Source: AP-15 sp963788085
GTDB taxonomy: Bacteria; Pseudomonadota; Alphaproteobacteria; ATCC43930; CGMCC-115725
Direction: 5' to 3'
DNA: 64,000 bases
Assembly (NCBI GenBank): GCA_963788085.1
Contig: CAWBFS010000073.1
Span: 143,879 to 207,878, forward strand
Numbering within the stretch: the first letter of the stretch is position 1; every line of letters begins with the position of its first letter. Shown here piece after piece: positions 54,418-64,000 of the stretch. The position numbers were made by a program, and so were the translations under genes. Under the pieces are notes generated by a model. It made no database searches and was not told where the DNA came from. It was given only the letters and a program-made list of their open reading frames with translations.

Positions 54418-55333
54418 ATGACGGATATACGGGTGATGGCGACGGGGTTGCGGTTTCCCGAAGGGCCGGTGGCGATGGCCGACGGCTCGGTCATACTGGG
54501 CGAGATCGCCGGGAGCGCGGTCACCCGTGTTGCGCCGGACGGCAGGAAATCGGCGATCGGCTCGGCGGGCGGCGGGCCGAACGGGCTCGCCCGCGGGCCC
54601 GACGGCGCGCTCTATGTTTGCAACAATGGCGGCAACGAATATGCCGAGGGCGGGTTTCTGTCGACCGGGCCGGCCAAGGATTACCAGTGCGGCTATATTC
54701 AGCGCATCGACCCGCGCACCGGCGAGACGCGCATCCTCTACAGCCAATGCGGCGGGCATAAATTGTCGGCGCCGAACGACATCGTGTTCGACCGCCAGGG
54801 CGGCTTTTATTTCACCGATCTCGGCAAGCGCTATGCGCGCAGCCGGGACCATGGCGGGGCTTTACTACGCGCTTCCCGACGGCTCCAAGATTGTCGAGCT
54901 CGTCCATCCGATGCTGAGCCCGAACGGGGTCGGGCTGTCGCCGGACGAGAAGACCGTCTATGTCGCCGACACCGAGACCTCGCGGCTTTTTGCGTTCGAC
55001 ATCGTCGAGCCCGGCGTGCTGCGCAAGGAGCCGTTCCCGGCGCCCTACACCGGCCGCTTCGTCTGCGGACTGCCCGGCTTTCAGCGCTTCGACAGCCTCG
55101 CCGTCGAGGCCTCCGGCAACATCGGCGTCGCGACGCTGATCACCGGCCACATCACCGTCATCGCTCCCAATGGCAACGTCGTTCGCCAGGTCAAGATGCC
55201 CGACGTTTACCCGACCAACATCTGCTTTGGCGGCAGGGATATGAAGACGGCCTACATTACCCTGTCCGGCACCGGCCAGCTCGCCGCGATGGATTGGCCC
55301 GAGCCCGGCCTGCGCCTCAATTTCCAGGAGTGA
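54418..55333 (+). CDS. SMP-30/gluconolactonase-type beta-propeller, one frameshift
   Basis: The frame MTDIRVMATGLRFPEGPVAM carries the N-terminal Glu of the metal site, then GGGPNGLARGPDGALYVCNN and KLSAPNDIVFDRQGGFYFTD, metal-binding Asn and Asp blocks. A surplus G near 54850 shifts the frame; the other frame continues GLYYALPDGSKIVELVHPML, SPNGVGLSPDEKTVYVADTE and ends in LRLNFQE. Enzymes of this family open sugar or other lactones. GAGGGGAGGAG precedes the ATG. Confidence 0.88.
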
Positions 55334-55358
55334 CTCGTTGCGAATGCGACCTCAAAAT

Positions 55359-55497
55359 ATCTCCCTCTCTGCCCTAGAGGGCGGAGAGGGTCGGGTGAGG
55401 TGGGGGAGCCGCCGCTCCGAACAGTGGCGCGACCCACCTCACCCTCCATCGCTGCGCGATGGGCCCTTCCCTCTCCCCCAAGGGCGGAGAGGGGCAA
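55359..55497. repeat. intergenic palindromic repeat
   Basis: The stretch contains CCCTCTCTGCCCTAGAGGGCGGAGAGGG and, at the other end, CCCTCTCCCCCAAGGGCGGAGAGGG, with a central CATCGCTGCGCGATG palindrome. This is a typical double-hairpin intergenic repeat of Rhizobiales. It separates the lactonase gene from the alcohol dehydrogenase gene and could modulate read-through. Confidence 0.6.
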
Positions 55498-55539
55498 GAG
55501 CTCGTAAACTGAGCCACTGAATACCAACAGGAGCTGCCG

Positions 55540-56626
55540 ATGAAAGCCGCCGTTTTTCATGCCGCGAACCAGCCCATGACGATCGAGGAGGTCGCGGTCA
55601 ACAAGCCGGGGCCGCGCGAGGTGCTGTTGCGCACCAGCCTTTGCCGGGCTGTGCCACAGCGATCTGCATTTTATCGAGGGGCTGTACCCGATCCCGACGC
55701 CGGTCGTGCTCGGCCATGAATCGTCGGCGGTTGTCGAGGCGGTCGGCGACGGGGTGACTTATGTCAAGCCGGGCGACCACGTCATCACCTGCCTCTCGGT
55801 GTTCTGCGGCACCTGCCCGCAATGCCTGACCGGCCACCCGAATTTGTGCGAGAACACCGAGGTCAAGATGCTGCCCGGCGTCGCGCGCCGCATGACCTGG
55901 AAGGGCGAGCAGCTGAATCAGGCCTTCAACCTGTCCTCGTTCGCCGAGCAGATGCTGGTGCACGAAAACGCGATGGTGAAGATCGACAACGACATCCCGC
56001 TCGACCGCGCGGCGCTCGTCGGCTGCGGCGTGATGACCGGGGTCGGCGCGGTGTTCAACGCCGCCAAGGTCGAGCCGGGCGCTACGGTCGCGGTTATCGG
56101 CTGCGGCGGGGTCGGATTGTCGGCGGTCAACGGCGCCGCGCTCGCCGGCGCCGAGCGCATCATCGCGATCGACACTGTCGCCTCGAAGCTGGAGCTGGCT
56201 CGCGAGCTCGGCGCCACCGACACGCTAAACGTCAGCAACGCCGACCCGGTCAAAGCGGTCAGGGACATGACCGGCGGCGGCGTCAATTACTCATTCGAGG
56301 CGCTCGGCACCAAGGCGACCGCGGAGCAGGCGTTCCAGATGCTGCGCGCCGGCGGCACCGCGACGATCATCGGCATGGTGCCATTCGGCGTGAAGATCGA
56401 ACTGCACGGCTTCGATTTTCTGCGCGACCGCAAGATCCAGGGCACCTCGATGGGCGGCAACCGTTTCCGGGTCGACATGCCGAGGCTTCTGTCGTTGTGG
56501 CGCCAGGGCCGCTTGAAGCTCGACCACCTGATCTCCGGCCGCATCAAGCTGGAGCAGATCAACGACGGCTTCGCCGCGCTCAAATCCGGCGCCCCGGTGC
56601 GGCAACTGATCGATTTCGCCGTTTGA
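55540..56626 (+). CDS. zinc-dependent alcohol dehydrogenase, one frameshift
   Basis: The start frame MKAAVFHAANQPMTIEEVAV leads to LLRTSL, where an extra C near 55645 shifts it. The next frame gives CHSDLHFIEG, VVLGHESSAVVEAVGDGV (GHE), TCLSVFCGTCPQCLTGHPNLC (structural-zinc Cys) and AVIGCGGVGLSAVNGAALAG (NAD fold). It ends RQLIDFAV. The Cys-His-Glu catalytic zinc set is intact. It resembles class III-like ADHs, acting on alcohols or formaldehyde adducts. It follows the lactonase gene and the two may be co-transcribed. Confidence 0.92.
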
Positions 56627-56707
56627 TCCGGATTGAGCAGATGACCCGCAGGATTTGGTAAATTATAGTTGATTCTTCGATGTGCCTCGAACAGGCGGGG
56701 CTGACAG

Positions 56708-58691
56708 TTGGCCGAAGGGCGCGCATTCGTCGACCGCGGCATCACCGATCACAGGGAAGGATTGGATAAGGCCGCACCTGCGGCTACGACCCGCCGCCTC
56801 GCAGCAATCCTCGCCGCCGATATGGCGGGCTACTCGCGGCTGATGGGGTCGGATGAGGAAGGCACCCTCAATCGGCTGAAGGCGCACCGTCGCGAGCTCG
56901 TCGACCCGAAGATCCGGGAGCATCACGGGCGGATCGTCAAGACCACCGGCGACGGCATGCTGGTGGAATTTTCGAGCGTCGTCGATGCGGTGCGCTGCGC
57001 CGTCGAAATCCAGCGGGCGATGGCGGACCGCAGCGCGGAGGTGCCCGAGGACAAGCGCATTACCTTTCGCGTCGGGGTCAATCTCGGCGACGTCATCGCC
57101 GACAGCGGCGACATTTACGGCGACGGCGTCAACATCGCCGCGCGGCTGGAGGCATTGGCGGAGCCTGGCGGCCTCTGTATCTCGCGCACGGTGCGCGATC
57201 ATATCGGTGACAGGCTCCCCTACAGTTTCGACGACCTCGGGGAACAAAATGTCAAAAACATCGCGCAGCCGGTGCACGCCTATGAATTGAGCGCTGCTTC
57301 GGTGAGGTCGTTACCGGAAGTGGCAACTCCATCGCGGCTCATCGGGCCAAGTCGGCGCAACCGCTCGCGGCTGGCTATCCTCATGACTAGCATCGTCGCT
57401 GCAATCGGCATCGGGACTGCCGTCTGGTGGGTTTGGCCCAAAGGGAATTCATCGCCTGTACCGGGTCAGGCGTCGGTGGCCACGAGCGCGCAACGCCCGC
57501 CTGCCGCCGAGGCTAAATCTGCGCCGCGCCTGTCCATCGTCGTCCTGCCTTTCAGCAACCTGTCGAGCGATCCCGACCAGGAATATTTCGCCGACGGCAT
57601 CACCGACGATTTGACGACCGATCTGTCGCGGATCTCCGGCAGCTTTGTAATCGCCCGCACCACCGCGTTCACCTATAAGGGCAAGCCGATCGACGCAAAG
57701 CAGATCGGCCGTGAGCTCGGCGTTCGCTATGTCCTCGAAGGCAGCGCACGGCGGACTGGCGACCAGGTTCGGGTGAACGCGCAGCTGATCGACGCCGAGA
57801 GCGGCGCGCATCTCTGGGCCGACCAGTTCGACACCAATCTTGTCAACCTCGCGAAGGCGCAGAGCGAGATCACCGGCCGGCTCGCGTGGACCCTGAATAT
57901 TGCGCTCCTCAGCGACGCCAGCCACCGGATCGCGCAGGAAAACGCGATCGATCCCGACGCGCGGGATCTCGTTATGCGTGGTTGGGCCCTGTGGTACGGA
58001 CCCCAATCTCCAAAAGCCGCACAAGAGGCCCTACGGGCGTTTGAGCGCGCAACGGAGATCGATCCGAGTTCTACCGATGCGAGGATCGGAATCGCAAGAG
58101 TTCTCGTCGGAAAATCTGGCCAACGGATGGAGCAGCAGCTCGTTTCAACGAGGATGCCGTGAAACAAACTGTAGCTCGAGCCGAACGGTTGCTCTTCGAA
58201 GCCATCGAGAGCGATCCGAACCAGCCGATGGCTTACGCAATCTTGGGGTTTTTGCGGACGAATGCAGGCTCGCCTAGCAGAATCGCGGATAGCCCTCGAA
58301 AAGGCGATCACACTCGATCCCAATTTCGAGTAGGCAAACATGCAGTGGGTTGGACATTGCACTTCCTGGGCGAACCGGAGCAGGCAATCGCGCAGGGCGA
58401 AAAGAGCCTGCGGCTGAGCCCACGCGACCCGAATATCTCGTGTCGTTATCAGCTATTGGGCTAGTGCCAGTTGATTTCGAACCAATGGATGAGGCGATAG
58501 ATCTGCTCATTAAGGGGCGTACCGCAAGCCCGCGTGATTGGACTTTTCTCTACGGGCTTGCCGGAGCGCTGGCGCTCAAGGGCGACCTCGACGGAGCAAA
58601 GGCGGCGCTTGCCAAGTTCGCTCAAACGCAGACCGGAGGTCAATTCATTGGCGCAATGGTACGTGTAGGTGCCCTGGACGAGCAAGGCTAA
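56708..58691 (+). CDS. class III adenylate cyclase with TolB-like and TPR domains, frameshifted at the end
   Basis: Residues about 30-195 are a class III cyclase domain: LAAILAADMAGYSRLM and VKTTGDGMLVEF hold the metal Asp residues, and GDGVNIAARLEALAEPGG holds the Asn/Arg pair. A TM (about 222-242) follows, then a TolB-like N-terminal domain (LSIVVLPFSNLSSDPDQEYF, ADGITDDLTTDLSRI) and TPR helices (MAYAILGFLRTN and others). Three shifts after 58130 break the TPR part; the last frame ends VRVGALDEQG. The TTG start is the only good one. It would make cAMP in response to an unknown cue. Confidence 0.88.
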
Positions 58692-58794
58692 CTCCCCCCG
58701 TTACTGGGCGCTCGAAGACAAGACATTGAACGAAGGCCTGCGCCGCATCGGTTTCCCGGAAAACTGAAGTCTCGCGCCGCGGACTACCCACGCA

Positions 58795-59991
58795 TTACCG
58801 CACCGGCGGACGGCGCAGAGCCCAGAAGGCGACGCAGCCGCAAATATAGAAGAGGATCGACAGCAGGAAGGCGAGCCGATAGCTGCCCGAGATGTCGAAG
58901 ATCCACCCCGCGCCCCAGGCGCCGGCAGCGGAACCGATGCCGCTGCCGATCGTGATGACACCGAGGATCGTGCCGAGGCGGCCTCCCGGGAAGAGATCGG
59001 CGGTCTTGGCGGTGATGGCAGGGCCGCGGGCGCCCCAGGTCAGGCCGAAGAAGCAGGCGTGCAGCCATAAGAGCCAGTGCTGGTCGGGGCTGGTGATCAG
59101 CAACGCGCAGACGACCCCGATGATCGAGATGCCATAGGCGAGGATCGCCGACCATTCGCGCCCGATATAGTCGGACAAGGTGCCGGTAACGATCGTTCCG
59201 CCGATCGCGAGGAAGCTGCCGATGCCGAGCACTCCGGCCGCGTAGAGCTTGTCGAACCCGACATTGACGGCAAAGGCGAGCTGGTGCAGCGAGACCAGAA
59301 AGCTGCCGAGACCGGTGAACAAATAGACCGCGAAGAGGAGCCAGAAATGCGGCGTGCGGATCGCGGCGCTCAGGGTCCAGTTGCCGGCCGGCAGAGGCGC
59401 CTCGGTCGAGGCCGGGGTCATCGCGGCGGGTGCGCTCGCGATCGGGTAGCGGGCGGCACGGCGAAACAGTGCGGCGAGCAGCGGGACGGCAGCGGCGATA
59501 AAGGCCGCCTGCGCCCAAAAAGTCTCTCGCCATCCGATCGTCGAGATCAGGAATTGAACAAGCGGCGCCGAGGCGGCTCGTCCGAAGCCGTTGGCCGACT
59601 GGACGATAGAGATCGCCATCCCGCGGCGCCGCACGAATTGGCGCGACAGCAACGGCACGAAGACCACGAGACCCAGGCAGTTGGCCCCGATCGTCATGAC
59701 GATCCCGTAGAACAGGACATCCTGCCACAGCGCGGAGATCAGCGCGCTGCCGACGAGGCCGGAAAACAGCAGGACGCCGCCGAGCACCAGCAGGCGGCGC
59801 GGCCCGAGCCGGTCGACCAGCGCACCAACCAATGGCGAGCTCCCGCCGGCAACGAGCTGCGAGACCGAGTAGGCGATCGAGGTCTCGGCACGGCTCCAAC
59901 GGAACTCCTCGATGAAGGCCAGCAGGAACACCGCGTAGGAATGCATGATGCCGGCGCTGACGGTGAACGCGGCGAACGCCCCGCCGAGCAT
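58795..59991 (-). CDS. MFS transporter (12 TM)
   Basis: About 400 residues from MLGGAFAAFTVSAGIMHSYA show 12 hydrophobic helices, with LVDRLGPRRLLVLGG (motif A) between TM2 and TM3, and a central loop AARYPIASAPAAMTP. It resembles oxalate/formate- or monocarboxylate-type carriers. The in-frame extension to 60108 is Arg-rich and unlikely to be translated, so the Met at 59991 is chosen. A terminator of the next gene lies upstream, so this gene has its own promoter. Confidence 0.85.
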   Translation of the reverse strand: MLGGAFAAFTVSAGIMHSYAVFLLAFIEEFRWSRAETSIAYSVSQLVAGGSSPLVGALVDRLGPRRLLVLGGVLLFSGLVGSALISALWQDVLFYGIVMTIGANCLGLVVFVPLLSRQFVRRRGMAISIVQSANGFGRAASAPLVQFLISTIGWRETFWAQAAFIAAAVPLLAALFRRAARYPIASAPAAMTPASTEAPLPAGNWTLSAAIRTPHFWLLFAVYLFTGLGSFLVSLHQLAFAVNVGFDKLYAAGVLGIGSFLAIGGTIVTGTLSDYIGREWSAILAYGISIIGVVCALLITSPDQHWLLWLHACFFGLTWGARGPAITAKTADLFPGGRLGTILGVITIGSGIGSAAGAWGAGWIFDISGSYRLAFLLSILFYICGCVAFWALRRPPVR

Positions 59992-60206
59992 CAGCCACGC
60001 TCCCCGCGAAGCCGATCTGTTTGCAGGCCCCGAACTTTTTGTAAGCCTTGGGCGAGACCAAACTCGGATGGCACGGATCGTCGCGAACCTGGGCGGCCTC
60101 CTCATCACTCGGTTCTGTTCCCTCCTCGCCGCGATCGCCGGCCGGGAGAGCGTAAATCTTAAAAAGTTGCCGGAGTAATGCGCTTTTCGATGATCTCAAA
60201 AGCAAA

Positions 60207-60230
60207 CCGGCGCTCCATCCGGAGCGCCGG
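60207..60230 (-). terminator. Rho-independent terminator of the stress-protein gene
   Basis: CCGGCGCTCC-ATCC-GGAGCGCCGG is a perfect 10-bp hairpin. On the minus strand it is followed by TTTGCTTTTG, a T-rich tail, 27 bases behind the stop codon at 60257. This is the clearest terminator in the window. Confidence 0.8.
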
Positions 60231-60256
60231 TCACCGCTTGTTTAAGCTGATCGGGC

Positions 60257-61042
60257 TCAGCGCTTGTCGCTTACGGGCGCTTCGACCGGCGGGTAGATGC
60301 GGACATAATTGCGCCCGGTCTCATGGCGGACTTGGCTGGGATCCCGCTGTACCTCCCAATCCCGCTGCAATTCGCCCGCCCTGCCGGTCGGGCTGGTAAC
60401 CGCCTCGGGCGGCGTTTCGAGATCGGTCCGCAGCGGACGATCTGCAGAGAACGACCCGGTCTCGGGCTCGGCACGCTCGTCGAAGCCCCGCCAGCCGGCT
60501 TGCCGCCAGCTCTCGGCGCGATCCTCGATATCGACCGGCGAGTGGCGATTGAGGATGTCAGAGACCCGATCGCTCAATACGTCATCGGTGCGAACCGTCA
60601 GCAAAGTTCCGCCGCGGCGAACCGCTTCAGCATAGATGTCTGCGTGCTCGCGAGGAATGCCTACCTCGACCAGCGCCCCGACCAGTCCTCCAACCGCCGC
60701 ACCAACCCCGGCGCCGGCAAGGGTCGCAGCGAGCGCACCCGCGGCCACCACCGGCCCAACCCCGGGGATTGCCAACGCACCAATGCCGGCGAGAAGGCCG
60801 GCGGCGCCGCCCAGCACGGCGCCGATGCCGGCCCCTGTGCCGGCCCCGGACCCCGTGTCGGTATCCTCGGTCCGCGCAGGGCGATCGATGCCGTACTGCG
60901 GATACTCGCCGTAGCGGTTGCCCGCATTGTTGGCGATCAGGTTGATGTCGGTCGACGGAACGCCCGTCGATTCGAGTTCACGGATAGCGTCCTCGGCTTC
61001 GCGGTAATCATCGAAAAGCGCGACGATCGTACGGATTGCCAT
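60257..61042 (-). CDS. stress-17M-like domain protein with glycine-zipper segment
   Basis: The 261-residue protein begins MAIRTIVALFDDYREAEDAI, RELESTGVPSTDINLIANN, the small ferredoxin-like domain of the general stress protein 17M type. A Gly/Ala-rich hydrophobic segment (about 70-125, GAVLGGAAGLLAGIGALAIP and so on) could span membranes as a glycine zipper. A second domain (IPREHADIYAEAVRRGGTLL) and an Arg-rich tail follow. The role is probably stress-related. A terminator follows. Confidence 0.8.
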   Translation of the reverse strand: MAIRTIVALFDDYREAEDAIRELESTGVPSTDINLIANNAGNRYGEYPQYGIDRPARTEDTDTGSGAGTGAGIGAVLGGAAGLLAGIGALAIPGVGPVVAAGALAATLAGAGVGAAVGGLVGALVEVGIPREHADIYAEAVRRGGTLLTVRTDDVLSDRVSDILNRHSPVDIEDRAESWRQAGWRGFDERAEPETGSFSADRPLRTDLETPPEAVTSPTGRAGELQRDWEVQRDPSQVRHETGRNYVRIYPPVEAPVSDKR

Positions 61043-61053
61043 TGTCTGTTCTC

Positions 61054-61410
61054 CTATCGGTTCTCTTCGACGACATTGCCGCGGAAGTCGACGCCGACAC
61101 GCACCTGGCGGCCGTCCTTCGTCGCCTCGGCCTGCCAGATCGAGTTCTGGTCCTTGTGCAACTGGTCGACATTCGTGTAGCCGCGATCTTCGATCCGGCG
61201 GCGCGCCTGCCCTTCGGTGAAGCTGTTGGCCCCCGGCTCCAACGCTGCATTGCCGGCGCCAGCGGCGTTCGCATTGGGGTTGGCCGAAGTCCCGGCGTAG
61301 GGCGCGGTTTGATTACCGGTGGTCGTGCTCGGCGCGGTGTTTTGTGCCATCGCCAATCCGGCACTGCCCAATAATAAGGCCGCCGCAAAGACGGTCTGCT
61401 TCAAACCCAT
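61054..61410 (-). CDS. small secreted PepSY-like protein
   Basis: The 118-residue protein has a clear Sec signal MGLKQTVFAAALLLGSAGLA with cleavage near AMA-QN. A Ser/Asn/Ala-rich linker and a C-terminal domain FTEGQARRRIEDRGYTNVDQ, then WQAEATKDGRQVRVGVDFRG, follow, matching the helix-strand pattern of PepSY-like domains. These often inhibit proteases or bind ligands in the periplasm. It lies upstream of the stress protein on the same strand, 11 bases apart, likely one operon. Confidence 0.8.
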   Translation of the reverse strand: MGLKQTVFAAALLLGSAGLAMAQNTAPSTTTGNQTAPYAGTSANPNANAAGAGNAALEPGANSFTEGQARRRIEDRGYTNVDQLHKDQNSIWQAEATKDGRQVRVGVDFRGNVVEENR

Positions 61411-61685
61411 GATTTAGGTCTCCATACCGTGATAGCGGAGCGGCGCCCGTGCGCCCGTAAGTGACCTGCAAACAGAGTCGCACGCCCGAAAGTTTCGCTG
61501 GATCCCATCAGGATCGATGATCACCTCAAAATTGCCTTTTTATAAGTGCACTCTCGCCAAATGGAGGTTCCGCGGCGGGGGCTCTGATCTGCTGGGCGCT
61601 ACAACCAATGGAAGAGTTCCCGCTGCAAATTCGCTGCAGAAAACAGCGAGCTGAAATGTGTCGCTCAATTAAAGTGGTACCGCAA

Positions 61686-62663
61686 ATGCAGCAAAAGAGC
61701 TTTGGTAAGCTTTCGCCGGCCTCGGTGCTAACCCTCGGTGGGGGCGGCCTCGGCATGGTGTGGGGCGAAACGACATTCGACGAGTGCGTCGCGACCGTGC
61801 ACGCGGCGGTCGCCGCGGGGATCAACTGGATCGACCTCGCGCCGCGTTACGGCGAGGGCAAGGCCGAGCTGGTGGTTGGCGAAGCTTTCGCCGGGCGAGT
61901 GCCCGAGGGCGTGCGGGTCACCAGCAAATGCAACCTCGGCAATCCGCCCTCTGCCGACATCGAACCGCTGGTGCGGCAATCGATTGAAGGAAGCCTCGAG
62001 CGTCTGCGGCTGTCGCGGCTCGATCTGTTCTTTCTGCATTCGAATGTCGTCCCCGACGCGGACCACCTGGCGCGCCGGCCCGATGCCGCCAGCCGCATGA
62101 CGCTCTACGCGACCTTTGTCGACCAGGTGCGTCCGCTTTTTGAGCGGCTGGTGGCCGAGGATCTCATCGGTGCCTGGGGGCTGACCGGGATCGGTCACCC
62201 CGACACCATCATCAAGCTGCTCGGCGAGAGCCCAGCCCCATCAGCGGTGCAGTGCATCGCCAATCTATTCGATTCGCCGGGCGGGCTGAAGTTCTTCGAT
62301 GGGCCGGCAAAACCCCGCGCAGTAATGGCTGCGGCGCGGGCTAACGGGGTCGGCGTGATGGGCATCCGCGCGGTGCAGGCCGGGGCGCTGACTAGCGCTC
62401 TCGATCGGCCACTGCCCGATGACCACCCCGAGATGCGCGATTATCTGCGAGCCGCTGGCTTCCGGCGGCTCGCCGAAGAATTGGGCGTCACTCCGGCCCT
62501 TTTGGCGCACCGCTATGCGCTGTCGCTCGACATCGACACGCTCGTGCTCGGTGTCAAGAACCGCCAGGAGCTCGCAGAGTGCGTAGCCGCGGCCGAGGCC
62601 GGCCCGTTGCCGCCGGAGTTGCTGGCCCGGATCGACCAGACGGTGGATCGGAAGGCTTGCTAG
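61686..62663 (+). CDS. aldo/keto reductase
   Basis: The 325-residue barrel protein starts MQQKSFGKLSPASVLTLGGG and has the catalytic set Asp in INWIDLAPRYGEGKAE with Tyr next to it, Lys in VTSKCNL and His in FFLHSN. The C-terminal NADP-binding part is LVLGVKNRQELAECV. The Met at 61686 is preferred because the upstream extension lacks barrel-like character. The substrate is unknown. It converges with the MFS gene, sharing four bases at the ends. Confidence 0.88.
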   Translation: MQQKSFGKLSPASVLTLGGGGLGMVWGETTFDECVATVHAAVAAGINWIDLAPRYGEGKAELVVGEAFAGRVPEGVRVTSKCNLGNPPSADIEPLVRQSIEGSLERLRLSRLDLFFLHSNVVPDADHLARRPDAASRMTLYATFVDQVRPLFERLVAEDLIGAWGLTGIGHPDTIIKLLGESPAPSAVQCIANLFDSPGGLKFFDGPAKPRAVMAAARANGVGVMGIRAVQAGALTSALDRPLPDDHPEMRDYLRAAGFRRLAEELGVTPALLAHRYALSLDIDTLVLGVKNRQELAECVAAAEAGPLPPELLARIDQTVDRKAC

Positions 62664-63952
62664 ACTGACGCCCCGGCTTTCGCGGGAAGCCGGGCAAACT
62701 GAGCCAGCGAGCCGAACGCTGTCACCGCAAAGAGGCCGGCAGAGGCGATGACCACTGCCAACACGAGTGGGTTTCCGTTGCCTCCAAGCGACAGCGCGGC
62801 GGTCGCCCCGGCGGCTCCGATCATCTGAAGAAAGCTTGCGAGACCCGAGGCGGCGCCGATGATGCCGACCTTGACCCCAAGGCTGCCAGCAACTGCGTTG
62901 GGCGTAATGAGCCCGCTACCGCAGCAAATCAGGATCATCGGACCGACGATTGCATAAGGGCTGCCGAAACGCAGCGCTGCGAGGGCCACCATTGCGAAGC
63001 CGGCGGGGATCAGCACCGCGCTGCCGATGGCGATAAGATTGTCGACGCCGAGGCGCCCCGTCAGCCGATTGGACAGAAAGCTGCCGACGAGAAAGCCAAT
63101 CGGCGGAAGCGAAGCGTAGTAGCCGTAATCTTGCGGAGGTATGGCGAGGCCGATGATCAACACCGCCGGCGCGCCGGCAGTAAAGATGTGAAAGCCCGCA
63201 TGGGCGCCTGCGGCCGTAAGCGCATACGCGGCAAAACGCCGGGTTTGCAGCAAACTGCGATAGCTGGCCAGCATCGTTCTGGCGAGCACGGCCGCGGTCA
63301 CGGATCGAGCGGCCCCTCCCTCAGGAGTGACTCTGGCACATATCGCAGGACCAGCGCCAAAGCCACAACGGCCAAAATCGCGACGGCAGCGAAATTCGCC
63401 CGCCAACCGATCCATGCCTGCAAATAGCCGCCGGGGATCGGAGCGAAAGCCTGTAACAGAGTGAGGACGATCGATAGCCCTGCGATGATCTGAGCGGCGC
63501 CGTCCTCGCCGTAAAGGTCGCGGATGGTGGCCCGGCCGATGACCTGCCCCCCGAGGACCGATCCCCTGCAAGATGCGGGCGCCGATCAGTAACTCGATCG
63601 TCGGGCTCGCGGCACAGGCTATACTTCCGAGCGCGCTCAAGGAGATGCCCAAGATCATCGTTCCTCTTCGCCCACAGCGATCGGATAGCGGCCCGAGCAC
63701 GAGCATGCTCACCGCGAAAGCCGCGAGATAAGCGACGAAGGTCAATTGCACACGGGACACCGAAGTCTCGAGCGCGCTGGCGATCGCTGGGACGGACGGC
63801 ACGTAAATAGTCGATGCGACCTGCCCTAGTGAGCAGGTGATGGTCAGCGTCAACAACAGAAGGCGACGGCTTGCATTGGTAAACTCGTTTGCTTCGTTGA
63901 GATTGTCGCAGAGTAAACTCAACAAGCGAACTCTCTCGTGAGGGGTGAGCAA
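62660..63952 (-). CDS. MFS drug exporter (Bcr/CflA type), two compensating frameshifts
   Basis: The N-terminal frame has CSLGQVASTIYVPSVPAIAS and LVLGPLSDRCGRRGTMILG (motif A). It then shifts after GARILQGIG (about 63565) into Arg-rich sequence. Another frame carries QVIGRATIRDLYGEDGAAQI. The original frame resumes near 63310 with RTMLASYRSLLQTRRFAAYA. Twelve helices result if the shifts are corrected. The TTG start at 63952 is weak, and the frame stays open to the window edge, so the true start may lie beyond it. Confidence 0.75.
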   Translation of the reverse strand: MLTPHERVRLLSLLCDNLNEANEFTNASRRLLLLTLTITCSLGQVASTIYVPSVPAIASALETSVSRVQLTFVAYLAAFAVSMLVLGPLSDRCGRRGTMILGISLSALGSIACAASPTIELLIGARILQGIGPRGAGHRPGHHPRPLRRGRRRSDHRRAIDRPHSVTGFRSDPRRLFAGMDRLAGEFRCRRDFGRCGFGAGPAICARVTPEGGAARSVTAAVLARTMLASYRSLLQTRRFAAYALTAAGAHAGFHIFTAGAPAVLIIGLAIPPQDYGYYASLPPIGFLVGSFLSNRLTGRLGVDNLIAIGSAVLIPAGFAMVALAALRFGSPYAIVGPMILICCGSGLITPNAVAGSLGVKVGIIGAASGLASFLQMIGAAGATAALSLGGNGNPLVLAVVIASAGLFAVTAFGSLAQFARLPAKAGASV

Positions 63953-64000
63953 CTTCTGGATCTCCAGGTCGGGGATCCCCGAGGAGTGCTCCTTTGCGGC

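Noticed and set aside
1..64000. CRISPR array or rRNA genes.
   Set aside because: No regularly spaced direct repeats of 23-47 bases with unique spacers and no rRNA-like sequence were seen.

Overview
The window is high-GC, densely coded DNA with the look of a soil or plant-associated alphaproteobacterium, most likely Rhizobiales (Bradyrhizobium-like). The evidence is the GC-rich codon use, the Rhizobiales-type tyrosine integrase relics, the palindromic intergenic repeats and the gene mix: NitT/TauT ABC transport, SDR and hydrolase catabolism, a cyclase-TolB-TPR protein and a bd oxidase. Many otherwise well-conserved genes are broken by single-base shifts. Either the assembly carries indel errors or parts of the region are decaying. 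I give the span of the whole gene and note where the reading frame changes.

Layout. 0-3.7 kb: a vapBC toxin-antitoxin pair (toxin cut by the window edge), an unknown helical protein, Dps and a beta-hydroxyacid dehydrogenase. 3.8-13.6 kb: a long minus-strand catabolic series (250-aa unknown, gentisate-dioxygenase-like bicupin, small protein, DUF3108-like protein, M17 aminopeptidase, amidohydrolase, beta-lactamase-like esterase, two SDRs, a deazaflavin-type oxidoreductase and an alpha/beta hydrolase with a Cys nucleophile). 13.6-21 kb: accessory DNA. It starts with tRNA-3'-end-like fragments, a small conserved unknown and a Spo11/Topo VI-A-like protein. A compact minus-strand phage- or satellite-like operon follows, encoding an Acb2/Tad1-hairpin-like protein, serine recombinase, XRE regulator, stand-alone receiver, P-loop kinase/nucleotidyltransferase fusion, HNH nuclease and small unknowns. 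No capsid or terminase gene is visible.

21.4-38.1 kb: an EmrAB-type efflux pair, a MOSC/FAD/2Fe-2S fusion, a transketolase relic, cydAB, a flavin disulfide reductase and a stress-type cluster (SnoaL-like, DJ-1/PfpI, SDR, membrane protein, transketolase, 3-methyladenine glycosylase). About 0.6 kb (SnoaL plus the start of the glycosylase gene) is present twice, flanking a roughly 5.4-kb segment. 38.3-46.7 kb: an island bounded by two degraded tyrosine integrases, holding a NitT/TauT ABC transporter with two permeases and a second PhnD-like binding protein, a cupin and a broken amidohydrolase. 46.7-48.9 kb: a heavily broken UbiD-family decarboxylase and a small unknown.

48.9-64 kb: PPK2, a membrane protein, a SulP anion transporter, a CorA/ZntB-like channel, an SMP-30 lactonase, a zinc alcohol dehydrogenase, the cyclase-TolB-TPR protein, two MFS carriers, a stress-17M-like protein, a small secreted protein and an aldo/keto reductase. 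The most novel content is in 13.6-21 kb.
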